The notes below the pieces were generated by a model. That model was not told where the DNA came from and made no database searches. It saw only the letters and a list, made by a program, of their open reading frames with translations. This document shows, piece after piece, positions 8,309-14,924 of a stretch of 36,188 bases of DNA (position 1 is its first letter; every line of letters begins with the position of its first letter). The stretch comes from Oscillospiraceae bacterium (GTDB taxonomy: Bacteria > Bacillota > Clostridia > Oscillospirales > Oscillospiraceae), in contig JAAWQS010000027.1 of the NCBI GenBank assembly GCA_022800665.1, positions 1-36,188 on the forward strand, read 5' to 3'. The translations under genes were made by a program, and so were the position numbers.

Positions 8309-9601
8309 TCAGAATACGGGGTAGATTGTCATAATCCAGCCCACAGCGACAATGGTAATGATAACCGCCGGGACCGCACCCATTTTCACCAGGTCCTTCA
8401 TCTTATAGTTGCCCGCACCCATCATAACCGGAACTGCGGCGGTGGCCAGAGGGGAGAAGAAAGCGGTCATGGAGGCGATCATACACAGCATGATGGGGCC
8501 AATCGGGTTGGCTCCCATGGATTTGCAGATCATGATGTACAGGGGGACAAAGATGGAGTAAATACCCAGATTGAGCATAAATTGCGTGAGGATAAAAGGA
8601 ACCAGGAAGAACAGCAGACCAGCCAGATAGTTGTTGTTCAGGCCCAGGATGATGGCGGAGAGCTTATCGCCGATGAGGTCCGCCGCGCCGGTGGCGGAGA
8701 GCGCGTTGCCGATGCCCAGCGCACCCACATACAACAGTACCATGCTCAGGTTCATATTTTCAATGGCTTCCTTCTTGCTCAGTACGCCGGTGGCTGCAAT
8801 GACCAGTGCGCCCATAAGGGCCACCTGCCAGGTGGTCAGGCCCAGCTTGGAGGCAAAGATCAGCCCCAGAAGGACCAAAACAAAGGTGATATAGCCGATG
8901 ACTTCCCGGACGGGGTCCAGCGGCTCCGCCTGCTTGGGACTGGCGGGACCCGTCCCCCCGCTGCCGGACTGAACGTCGGGGGCGAATTTCGGGATGAGGA
9001 AAATTGCCATCAGGACAATTGCAATCATCACGGGGAACTTGGCCTTGGTGATGTCAATGATGCCCATGTTGTATTCCGTGTACTCGTAAGCCTCCAGGAA
9101 TCCCTGAATCCGGGCCATCTCCTGAATAGCGGAGCTGAGAGGCAGGGTAATCACAGTGCCGATGGCGGTAATGCCCAGGGAGAACATCATCCTGGAGGGA
9201 TTCACGTTCATCTCCCGGCAAGCGGCCTGGGCCATGGGGAACACGATGCAGAAGCACACCACCGCGCTGGGGATGAACTGGGACAGAATGCAGGTGAGCA
9301 GGACATAGCCTGCCAGGACTTTGGTAAAGGACCCCTTGCTGACGCGGCAGATGTATCCGGAAATTTTATTGACCATCTGGGTTCGGTTCAGGCCCGCCGC
9401 AACAATGAACATGCTGGCCATCAGTATGGCGCTGCCGTTGGAGAACCCGGCCAGAGCTGTAGCTGGCTCCAGACAGCCAGTGAGGACCATGACCATCATG
9501 CTGATCAGAGAGATCACGGTAATGGATACATAGCTGCTGCCCACGGCAAAGCCGATGAGGGTCAGGATAAAAAGAATCAGGCATAGCGTCATTTGTGACA
9601 T
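8309..9601 (-). CDS. SLC13/IT-superfamily permease
   Basis: 430 residues, almost entirely hydrophobic, with about 10-12 predicted membrane spans in two halves. The halves are split by a polar cytoplasmic loop around residues 210-235 (Gly/Ser/Pro rich). The fold resembles the SLC13, CitMHS and ArsB group of ion transporters, which move di- and tricarboxylates with Na+ or H+. The GNALSATGAADLIGDKL segment in the second half is typical of the group. It probably imports the acidic substrate, or exports a product, of the two M20 hydrolases in the operon. The AGGAGGAG ribosome site (9609-9616) is 7 nt before ATG 9601. It is not the AbgT family that accompanies AbgB in E. coli. Confidence 0.85.
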   Translation of the reverse strand: MSQMTLCLILFILTLIGFAVGSSYVSITVISLISMMVMVLTGCLEPATALAGFSNGSAILMASMFIVAAGLNRTQMVNKISGYICRVSKGSFTKVLAGYVLLTCILSQFIPSAVVCFCIVFPMAQAACREMNVNPSRMMFSLGITAIGTVITLPLSSAIQEMARIQGFLEAYEYTEYNMGIIDITKAKFPVMIAIVLMAIFLIPKFAPDVQSGSGGTGPASPKQAEPLDPVREVIGYITFVLVLLGLIFASKLGLTTWQVALMGALVIAATGVLSKKEAIENMNLSMVLLYVGALGIGNALSATGAADLIGDKLSAIILGLNNNYLAGLLFFLVPFILTQFMLNLGIYSIFVPLYIMICKSMGANPIGPIMLCMIASMTAFFSPLATAAVPVMMGAGNYKMKDLVKMGAVPAVIITIVAVGWIMTIYPVF

Positions 9602-9640
9602 AGTATTTCTCCTCCTGAATTGTCATTTGATTCGATCTGT

Positions 9641-11068
9641 TTACCATACCTCCGGTTTGCACTCCGGCGGCAGGGGACACACATATTCCCTCCCATCCAG
9701 AGTCTCCAGAAGCTCTGCCTTTGCCCGCCGCACAAGACCGGGGTCTGTGAGGAAGTCATAGCCTACGCAGGAGAGCACCTTTGCCGCGTGGAGCATACCC
9801 TTGTGGGCAATACTGGACTTGCCCTGCGCCGCAGCCTGCCAGGAGTGGGGCGGCGTACCGGCGGCCCATGTTGTGCCGTAGAAATAGGCGGCGGGGACCT
9901 TCCAGCTCACGTCCCCCAGGTCCGCAGAACCCTTCATAGCCACATGTTTGTTGTTCTCAGCCATAGCGGTGTAGATGGGCTGGGCCAGCTGTTCCCGTGC
10001 CAGCCTGCGTCCAAAGAACGCAGCCGCGCCGTTCTCCAGCCCCTCCCGGTCCTCCTCCAGCAGCGTCTCTTTGAACTGCTGGGCAAAATCCAGCTCCTCC
10101 TGGGTATATTGGACAGGGGGCAGCTGGGCAAAGTATTTTTCCATCTGACGGCAGATGACAGTATTTGAGATCATATTGGCGTAGGAGGCCACCTGCTTGA
10201 CCTCCACCGCAGTTTCCGTCATCAGAGCCGCACCCTGGGCAATTTTGACAATCCGGTCATACAAATGCCTCACCTGCCCCAGCTCCGGGGCGCGGATGGC
10301 ATAGAGGACCTGGGCTTGCCGCTGGACTACATTGGGTGCGTTCCCGCCGGTGTCTGTGACAGCGTAGTGGACCCGCGCCTCGTCGATCATATGCTCCCGC
10401 ATATAGTTCACGCCCACGTTCATCAGCTCCACCGCGTCCAGGGCCGACCGCCCCAGATGGGGGGCGCTGGCGGCGTGGGCGGCAGTACCGTGGAAGGTAA
10501 AGAAAACCCGAAAGTTAGCGTTGGAACTGCCATAGACAACCTGGTTGTAGGCAAAGGGGTGCCAGTACAGAGCAATGTCACAGTCGTCAAACAGCCCGTC
10601 CCGCACCAGAAACGCTTTCCCGCCCGCATTTTCTTCGGCAGGACAGCCGTAGTAGCGGACAGTACCGGGCAATCCCTCCCGCTCCATACACGCCTTTAAC
10701 GCCGCAGCAGCGGCCAGACAGCCGGTTCCCAGCAGATTGTGGCCGCAGCCGTGACCATAGGGCTGCTCCGGCAGCGGCTCCCGCCGGGGGACGCCGGCCT
10801 GTTGGGACAGTCCGGCCAGAGCATCGTATTCGCCGCAGAACGCAAGCGTCGGCTTACCCTCGCCATATTCCGCAATAAAGGCAGTCTCCTCCCCGGCCAG
10901 GTCTGCCCGTATGCGGAACCCCAGCGCGGCCAGATAAGCCTGCTGCTGTGCCGCGGACTTGTGTTCCTGGAAACGGTGCTCCGCATACTCCCAGATGGCG
11001 TCGCTCATCTCCATATAGTCCCTGCTGTGCTGGTCCAGATAGTCTGTGATAAAAGAAATCTGATCCAT
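9641..11068 (-). CDS. M20 amidohydrolase, aminobenzoyl-glutamate hydrolase subunit B-like
   Basis: 475 residues, close to the length of E. coli AbgB. Landmarks: FCGEYDALAG, GHGCGHNLLGTG (metal His residues and Cys), GCPAEENAGGK (catalytic Glu), and FHGTAAHAASAPHLGRSALDAVE in the lid domain. A late APPHSW-like segment (TPPHSWQAAAQG) supplies the last His. AbgB-type enzymes cleave the amide bond of p-aminobenzoyl-glutamate or similar N-acyl amino acids. No separate abgA partner is present; the other M20 gene of the operon is of a different type. The codon at 11074 is GTG, but ATG 11068 lies 6 nt after GGAGG and is preferred. It is first in the operon and divergent from the LysR gene. Confidence 0.88.
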   Translation of the reverse strand: MDQISFITDYLDQHSRDYMEMSDAIWEYAEHRFQEHKSAAQQQAYLAALGFRIRADLAGEETAFIAEYGEGKPTLAFCGEYDALAGLSQQAGVPRREPLPEQPYGHGCGHNLLGTGCLAAAAALKACMEREGLPGTVRYYGCPAEENAGGKAFLVRDGLFDDCDIALYWHPFAYNQVVYGSSNANFRVFFTFHGTAAHAASAPHLGRSALDAVELMNVGVNYMREHMIDEARVHYAVTDTGGNAPNVVQRQAQVLYAIRAPELGQVRHLYDRIVKIAQGAALMTETAVEVKQVASYANMISNTVICRQMEKYFAQLPPVQYTQEELDFAQQFKETLLEEDREGLENGAAAFFGRRLAREQLAQPIYTAMAENNKHVAMKGSADLGDVSWKVPAAYFYGTTWAAGTPPHSWQAAAQGKSSIAHKGMLHAAKVLSCVGYDFLTDPGLVRRAKAELLETLDGREYVCPLPPECKPEVW

Positions 11069-11124
11069 ATACACCCTCCTTTTTGCATAAATTGAGCTGT
11101 TTTTATTCGCTCTCGCTTGTCAAT

Positions 11125-11153
11125 ATTGTACACTTGACTTTTTCTGGCGGCAA
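11125..11153 (-). promoter_or_regulatory. Promoter of the amidohydrolase-permease operon
   Basis: On the minus strand TTGCCG (11153-11148), a 17-nt spacer and TACAAT (11130-11125). The weak -35 fits an activator-dependent promoter. Transcription would start near 11118. Confidence 0.7.
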
Positions 11154-11162
11154 ATATATAAT
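11134..11162 (+). promoter_or_regulatory. Promoter of the LysR-type regulator gene
   Basis: TTGACT (11134-11139), a 17-nt spacer and consensus TATAAT (11157-11162). It overlaps the opposing promoter almost completely, so RNA polymerase cannot occupy both at once. Confidence 0.75.
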
Positions 11163-11191
11163 TTCGATTTATATAGATAAATAGTGTATAT
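11155..11191. promoter_or_regulatory. Candidate LysR operator dyads
   Basis: A perfect inverted repeat TATATAA (11155-11161), 7-nt spacer, TTATATA (11169-11175) covers the regulator's -10 box. A second dyad, ATATA (11171-11175), 11-nt spacer, TATAT (11187-11191), is centred about 63 nt upstream of the operon start, where LysR proteins usually bind. The region is AT-rich, so chance dyads are possible. Confidence 0.4.
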
Positions 11192-11217
11192 AGGCAGAAC
11201 GGAACGGGGGATAGATT

Positions 11218-12138
11218 GTGAAGATTGAACAATTTTTTTATGCGGTGGAAATCGCGGATACCGGCTCTTTCAGCCAGGCTGCACGGAATCTCTATGTTTC
11301 TCAGCCGAATCTCAGCCACGCCATCAAACAAATCGAGCGGGAACTGGGCTTCCCTCTGTTCATCCGCTCCGCCACTGGCGTCATCCCCACAGCGGAAGGA
11401 AGCGCCGTTATTGATCACTTCCGTATTATCAAGCGGGAATATGAACAGGTGGCGCAATTCCACCACACCCCGGACTATCCCGTCCGGCTGTCTCTGCGGG
11501 TGGCTACTCTCAACAGCAATTGGACCACGCAGGTCTTTGCTAATTTTGTGAGGCGTTATGAGGGCATCCCCCTTAATTTCTCCTTTAGAAACTACGCCTA
11601 TTTGAGCGATTTGCTTCCACTGGTGGAGAGCTGTCAGGTCGATTTTGCTGTAATTGGTACAGTTTCTACCTATTTGAAGAACATTCAGCGGCGGTTGAAT
11701 GACCACGCCATCGACTACTATCCCATCTGCGACGCACCAATCTGTGCAGTAATCGGCAAGCAGAATCCGCTGTATGACCGGACAGATTCTCTCTCTATGG
11801 GGGAGCTGTACCCCTTCACCGTGGTAGAGTACGGCAGTGCAGCCGAGGACCCCGGCCACTGTCTGCCCCACGTCCTCGGCCTGGGGAACCGGGTCAATGG
11901 GGAGGTGAAGGTCAATTACAGCAACCTGTTTTACAGCATCATACAAAATACATCGGCGGTGGGCCTGATTGCCGACCTGCCGGAGGCGTTTCAGAGCAGA
12001 AAGTCCTGGCCGGATATCCGCCTGCTGCGGCTGGCGGACTGCAATGTCTCCGCACAGTACGGGTATATCAAATCCCGCCGTCTGCCGCTGACAGATATTG
12101 CGGCAGAACTGCTGGAAACATTTCAGCATCTTTTTTGA
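11218..12138 (+). CDS. LysR-family transcriptional regulator
   Basis: 306 residues, the normal family length. Residues 1-60 are the LysR winged HTH (MKIEQFFYAVEIADTGSFSQ, then LYVSQPNLSHAIKQIE). The rest is the periplasmic-binding-protein-like effector domain. The start is GTG 11218, with a purine-rich GGGGG tract about 8 nt upstream. It is divergent from the four-gene hydrolase/permease operon, the classic layout for a LysR protein that activates the neighbouring genes in response to their substrate and represses itself. The effector is not identifiable. Confidence 0.92.
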   Translation: MKIEQFFYAVEIADTGSFSQAARNLYVSQPNLSHAIKQIERELGFPLFIRSATGVIPTAEGSAVIDHFRIIKREYEQVAQFHHTPDYPVRLSLRVATLNSNWTTQVFANFVRRYEGIPLNFSFRNYAYLSDLLPLVESCQVDFAVIGTVSTYLKNIQRRLNDHAIDYYPICDAPICAVIGKQNPLYDRTDSLSMGELYPFTVVEYGSAAEDPGHCLPHVLGLGNRVNGEVKVNYSNLFYSIIQNTSAVGLIADLPEAFQSRKSWPDIRLLRLADCNVSAQYGYIKSRRLPLTDIAAELLETFQHLF

Positions 12139-12326
12139 GGGGCGGTTATGGCTATCCATAAACAAAATATATAGCCCCCTGTGCCGCAGCTGGAGGTCTG
12201 GGGGCGCCCGTAAAAACTTTGTTGTTTCGTACAGAATTGTCTCCTTGCATTTGGATGGTATGACGAGGGGGACTCCATCTACAAATTTTCTGCCTGAGCG
12301 GAGGTGCGGTCAGACCCGATAGAGAA

Positions 12327-12362
12327 GGAGGATACCGGTGAAAAACCGGTACCCTCCCTTTT
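12327..12362 (+). terminator. Rho-independent terminator downstream of the LysR gene
   Basis: TACCGGT (12333-12339), a GAAAA loop and ACCGGTA (12345-12351) are extended past one mismatch by GGAGG/CCTCC. A TTTT run (12359-12362) follows. It lies 190 nt after the LysR stop. The 12139-12326 stretch before it shows no convincing gene. Confidence 0.6.
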
Positions 12363-12371
12363 GGTCTGTAT

Positions 12372-12547
12372 TCACGTAGCAGCCGGCGCGGCCATTCCGC
12401 CGCTCTCCAATTCTTTGTCCTGCGCTGGCCCGGATATGTACAGTTTCCTCACGTTCTCGCTGAGCCTGGATGAGAGCCTGTCTGACGTATTGATTGCATC
12501 CTCCGTGGCGTTGAACAGCGTCAGGTACATTTTTTGTAGTCTACCAT
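12372..12547 (-). pseudogene. Frame-broken remnant of a small protein gene
   Basis: A ribosome site (AAGGAG, 12557-12552) precedes ATG 12547, which reads MVDYKKCT and stops. One extra base in the A6 run (12535-12530) would join it to MYLTLFNATEDAIN in another frame. Further on, a third frame reads YVRQALIQAQREREE, after which the second frame resumes as LYISGP. Together these resemble the short M-x-Y-KKMYLTLFNA...LIxAQ...EELYISG proteins I recall from Oscillospiraceae, so at least three frame breaks have killed it. The family match is from memory and its function is unknown. Sequencing error could explain one break but hardly all. Confidence 0.5.
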
Positions 12548-12592
12548 ACCTCTCCTTCCATACGGCTTCTGCCGTAGGGGCACAAAATCTCG

Positions 12593-12637
12593 CCGGGGCA
12601 GCCCCGGACGGGAGCGGGCTTTTGCGCCCGCGTCCCG
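12593..12637. repeat. GC-rich palindromic element
   Basis: CCGGGGC (12593-12599) and GCCCCGG (12601-12607) form a perfect 7-bp palindrome about one central base. Next, CGGGA-GCGGGC (12609-12619) pairs with GCCCGC-TCCCG (12626-12637) across a 6-nt loop, with one bulge. It is far richer in GC than its AT-rich surroundings and lies directly upstream of the broken gene. It is probably an interspersed repeat. Confidence 0.45.
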
Positions 12638-12663
12638 CCGGACCGGTTCCCGCCGAGACAAAC

Positions 12664-12699
12664 AAAAAGCGGTGCAGGATATAATTACCCCCACACCGC
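12664..12699 (-). terminator. Weak minus-strand terminator
   Basis: On the minus strand GCGGTG (12699-12694) pairs with CACCGC (12674-12669) across a 19-nt loop, and TTTTT (12668-12664) follows. It could end transcripts from the leftward promoter-like site in repeat copy A. The 6-bp stem and long loop keep confidence low. Confidence 0.35.
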
Positions 12700-12770
12700 A
12701 TATGTACAGACACAAACCCCGTATTGTAAAACAAACAGTCCTCCGTAGTAGGAGATGAGAGAAATAGCTA

Positions 12771-12799
12771 TTGAAAAACGGCGGAAAGACTGATATAAT
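12771..12799 (+). promoter_or_regulatory. Promoter within repeat copy A
   Basis: TTGAAA (12771-12776), a 17-nt spacer and consensus TATAAT (12794-12799). Both boxes and the spacing are identical in copy B. It would drive the hairpin region and could read on toward the MFS gene. Confidence 0.65.
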
Positions 12800-12805
12800 A
12801 GGGGC

Positions 12806-12948
12806 TGGCATAGCAATTGTGTAGGAGCCGTATTCTCCTGCATAGGGACATGGGGGACTGGCATCTCCCATGTCCTGCCTTATTATTTGTCTCGCTGCTG
12901 TTATCATACCACGTTTTCCTCGCGTTGACAAATATTTTCTTTTTTTTG
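12806..12948 (+). ncRNA. Proposed structured small RNA of repeat copy A
   Basis: Downstream of the promoter, hairpin 1 is GTAGGAG (12821-12827) with CTCCTGC (12835-12841) around a 7-nt loop. Hairpin 2 is a 12-bp stem, 12846-12857 with 12864-12875, around a 6-nt loop. A conserved single-stranded-looking tract follows, ending in a T-rich run (12934-12948). In copy B the stems persist while the hairpin-1 loop is changed, and hairpin-2 changes are G-U compatible on this strand only. The ends are guesses. I cannot assign it to a known RNA family. Confidence 0.4.
12903..12931 (-). promoter_or_regulatory. Opposing promoter-like site in repeat copy A
   Basis: On the minus strand TTGTCA (12931-12926), a 17-nt spacer and TATGAT (12908-12903). 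The same boxes and spacing occur in copy B. It faces the TTGAAA/TATAAT promoter, so the element may be transcribed convergently. Confidence 0.4.
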
Positions 12949-12974
12949 AAACAAATTATTTCTATTGGGAACAG

Positions 12975-13040
12975 CCCCTCAGTCACGCTTCGCGTGCCAG
13001 CTCCCCTTTCAGGGGAGGGGGACCGCTTGCGGTGGAGGGG
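12975..13040. repeat. Palindromic tail module of copy A (cloverleaf-like)
   Basis: The outer arms CCCCTC (12975-12980) and GAGGGG (13035-13040) enclose three perfect small hairpins: CACGC-TTC-GCGTG (12984-12996), CTCCCCT-TTC-AGGGGAG (13001-13017) and ACCGC-TT-GCGGT (13022-13033). Copy B holds the same parts in an expanded form. Confidence 0.75.
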
Positions 13041-13146
13041 TTCTCTGCCGCCGCACACCACGTCCATCCGCTCAGGTAGAAATTTTTTCAGTGTTCTGCA
13101 ACGAAATGCCGGGCTGAACACATGTATACAGTAGGAGGAAGACGTA

Positions 13147-14349
13147 ATGGATAATAGAATCCTGTTTCTGCTGAGCAAGGGCGTGTCCCATACAGGCACA
13201 AAATTGTTTACCTTCTCCCTGAGCTGGTACATCCTGTCGGAGACAGGTTCCGGCCTGAACTTCAGCCTTTCGCTGCTGGTAAACTATCTGCCGGCCATCA
13301 TCATGTCCGCGTTTGCGGGATATATCAGCGACCGTACCAGCCAGCCGAACCGGCTCCTGGTTCTGTGCGATCTGGCGAGCGCCGCCGTCTGTGTCCTCCC
13401 CCCTCTGCATATGGGACTGGCCTCTGTTTACACAGTTATTTTTCTGCTGTCCATGATCTCCGCCATATTCAACAACACGATTGACACCCACCTGCCCCGC
13501 CTAGAGGGAATCAATGGCGGGGAAGACCTGAAAAAGCTGACCTCAATGGCGCAGTTTATCACATCCGGCGTCAATATCGCCGCACCCTCCCTCGGCGGAT
13601 TCCTGGTCAAAACGCTCCCCATTCAAATGTTTGCGGTCATCAATATTGTCTCCTTTCTGCTGTCCGCCTTTGGGGAGGTGTTTCTGTGCTACAGACCCCG
13701 CCCGATGCAGGAAAAGGCGGCGCAGGGGACGAATCCCGGCTCTATCCCGGCCTATATCTTCCGGGATAAAAAGCTGCGCACCTTTATGATTGGCGACAGT
13801 CTGGGGAATTTTTGCTTCAGCGCAGGCTTCAACGTTGCTTTTCCTCTGATCGTCACTGTGACGCTGGGGATTTCCTCCAGCGGTTACGGACTGATTACCA
13901 GCAGTACGGCGGTGGGTTCCGTGCTGTGCGCGCTGGCACGGACAAAGCGTCCCTGCAGAGCAGAGTTCCAGTACCCGTATACCAAAACCGGCGGACTGGG
14001 CGTGCTGATGCTGCTGCTGGCCCTGATTGCCCGGTTTCCGTATCACCCCGTTTGGACGGCGGCGGTACTCTGCGCCATAAATTTTTCTGTCGGATGGCTG
14101 GCAGTAGACATCAATATCCAGACCAAGACGACCATGCAAATTTATGTGGACAGCAGGTATCTTGGAAAGATTCTGGGCTTTTCCACGTCTATTTCCTACA
14201 TTTTGATTCCTCTGTCCCTGGCGTTTGGGGGAACCGCTTCAGAAATCTGGCCCTCCTATCTCCTGTCCGCCGGAGCCGGCGCACTGCTGCTTGCCGCCCT
14301 CGGTCTTCTGAGACTGTCGGAGCTGCGCGGCGTACATACCAATTGCTGA
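13147..14349 (+). CDS. Major facilitator superfamily transporter
   Basis: 400 residues with about 12 hydrophobic spans in two six-span halves. The loop between spans 2 and 3 carries GYISDRTSQPNRLL, a form of the MFS G-x-x-x-D-R signature. The overall look is of the MFS_3/macrolide-efflux-like exporters of Firmicutes, but the substrate cannot be inferred. AGGAGG about 8 nt upstream supports ATG 13147. No promoter is obvious in the 100 nt upstream; transcription may come through repeat copy A. The unrecognised 174-aa gene follows after 26 nt and is probably co-transcribed. Confidence 0.87.
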   Translation: MDNRILFLLSKGVSHTGTKLFTFSLSWYILSETGSGLNFSLSLLVNYLPAIIMSAFAGYISDRTSQPNRLLVLCDLASAAVCVLPPLHMGLASVYTVIFLLSMISAIFNNTIDTHLPRLEGINGGEDLKKLTSMAQFITSGVNIAAPSLGGFLVKTLPIQMFAVINIVSFLLSAFGEVFLCYRPRPMQEKAAQGTNPGSIPAYIFRDKKLRTFMIGDSLGNFCFSAGFNVAFPLIVTVTLGISSSGYGLITSSTAVGSVLCALARTKRPCRAEFQYPYTKTGGLGVLMLLLALIARFPYHPVWTAAVLCAINFSVGWLAVDINIQTKTTMQIYVDSRYLGKILGFSTSISYILIPLSLAFGGTASEIWPSYLLSAGAGALLLAALGLLRLSELRGVHTNC

Positions 14350-14375
14350 CATTTTAGAAAAAAGAGGTAATCCGC

Positions 14376-14900
14376 ATGAACAAAATGTTATTGCCGGGCG
14401 AATATACGCCGGCGTCCGTCAGGGGCGGAGCCGTCCAGGGCTCCGCAGAGGACAACAACTGGAGAATCGTCTATATGGCGGAGGTAAAGGAGCTGGCAAA
14501 GAAAGATTTTGCTGCCGGTATCCGTATGGGGGAGGCTTACCGCGCTATGGAACAGGACGCGATGACCGCCCATATTTCTCCCGGCAGAGAGATGATTCTC
14601 GCACAGACAGAGGACTCTCTCTGGAAGGCGTCCGGCCAGACCGGCGATACGCTGGAGCTGCCTGGGGGCTTTCGGGCCGAACTCTCCGGCGGAACGGTCC
14701 CCACTGCCGAGGTCTATGACCCGAACGGCGAGTGTATTGCATCCTACAGCAGTCTGAGCGGCTGGACAGAGCATCAGACCATTGCCGAGCGGGAATTCTG
14801 GCGGGAATCACGGGATACCTACCTTGCCGCATGGAACGTGGCTATGTCCGCCAGTAAGCCGAAAGCTGTCAAAAAATCGCATATGGACGTTACGGCGTAG
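14376..14900 (+). CDS. Unrecognised 174-residue protein
   Basis: I do not recognise this family. It has a plausible ribosome site (GAGG, 8 nt before ATG) and follows the MFS gene closely. There is no signal peptide or membrane span. The middle (about residues 90-125) is beta-like and Gly-rich, with a VYDPNGECIASY strand-turn that recalls small accessory proteins of mobile elements. The ends are charged and helical, and the tail is Lys/Ala-rich. Its stop is 24 nt from the convergent transglutaminase gene. Its presence next to the repeat-rich island hints at acquired DNA, which is inference. Confidence 0.65.
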   Translation: MNKMLLPGEYTPASVRGGAVQGSAEDNNWRIVYMAEVKELAKKDFAAGIRMGEAYRAMEQDAMTAHISPGREMILAQTEDSLWKASGQTGDTLELPGGFRAELSGGTVPTAEVYDPNGECIASYSSLSGWTEHQTIAEREFWRESRDTYLAAWNVAMSASKPKAVKKSHMDVTA

Positions 14901-14924
14901 ACGGTAGGGGAGAAACGCCGCTTT

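Larger units (their letters stand above)
12764..13042 (+). repeat. Dispersed repeat copy A (promoter, hairpins, palindromic tail)
   Basis: This stretch matches the reverse complement of 35750-36081 almost end to end, from GCTATTGAAAAAC to GCGGTGG(A/T)GGGGTT; by eye about four of five bases agree. Module 1 (12764-12960) has a promoter and two hairpins. Module 2 (12975-13040) is a palindromic cluster. Sequence outside these limits does not match between the copies. Short reading frames across it, such as SVTLRVPAPLSGE, are translations of the palindromes and not genes. Confidence 0.85.

Noticed and set aside
8165-9586. 473-codon plus-strand reading frame opposite the permease gene
   Set aside because: Its composition (His, Gly, Gln, Asp rich) is the usual shadow of a membrane protein read on the opposite strand; no ribosome site.
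12139-12326. Possible riboswitch or tRNA-like leader before the terminator at 12327
   Set aside because: I tried ykkC, fluoride, T-box and tRNA patterns by eye and found no convincing fold or conserved core.
12304-12684. 126-codon plus-strand frame in the gene-poor island
   Set aside because: It begins inside a terminator hairpin, lacks a ribosome site and crosses GC palindromes and the broken minus-strand gene.
12768-13232. Overlapping short reading frames on both strands across repeat copy A (SVTLRVPAPLSGE-type peptides)
   Set aside because: They are translations of palindromic repeat DNA, recur in copy B, and lack ribosome sites.
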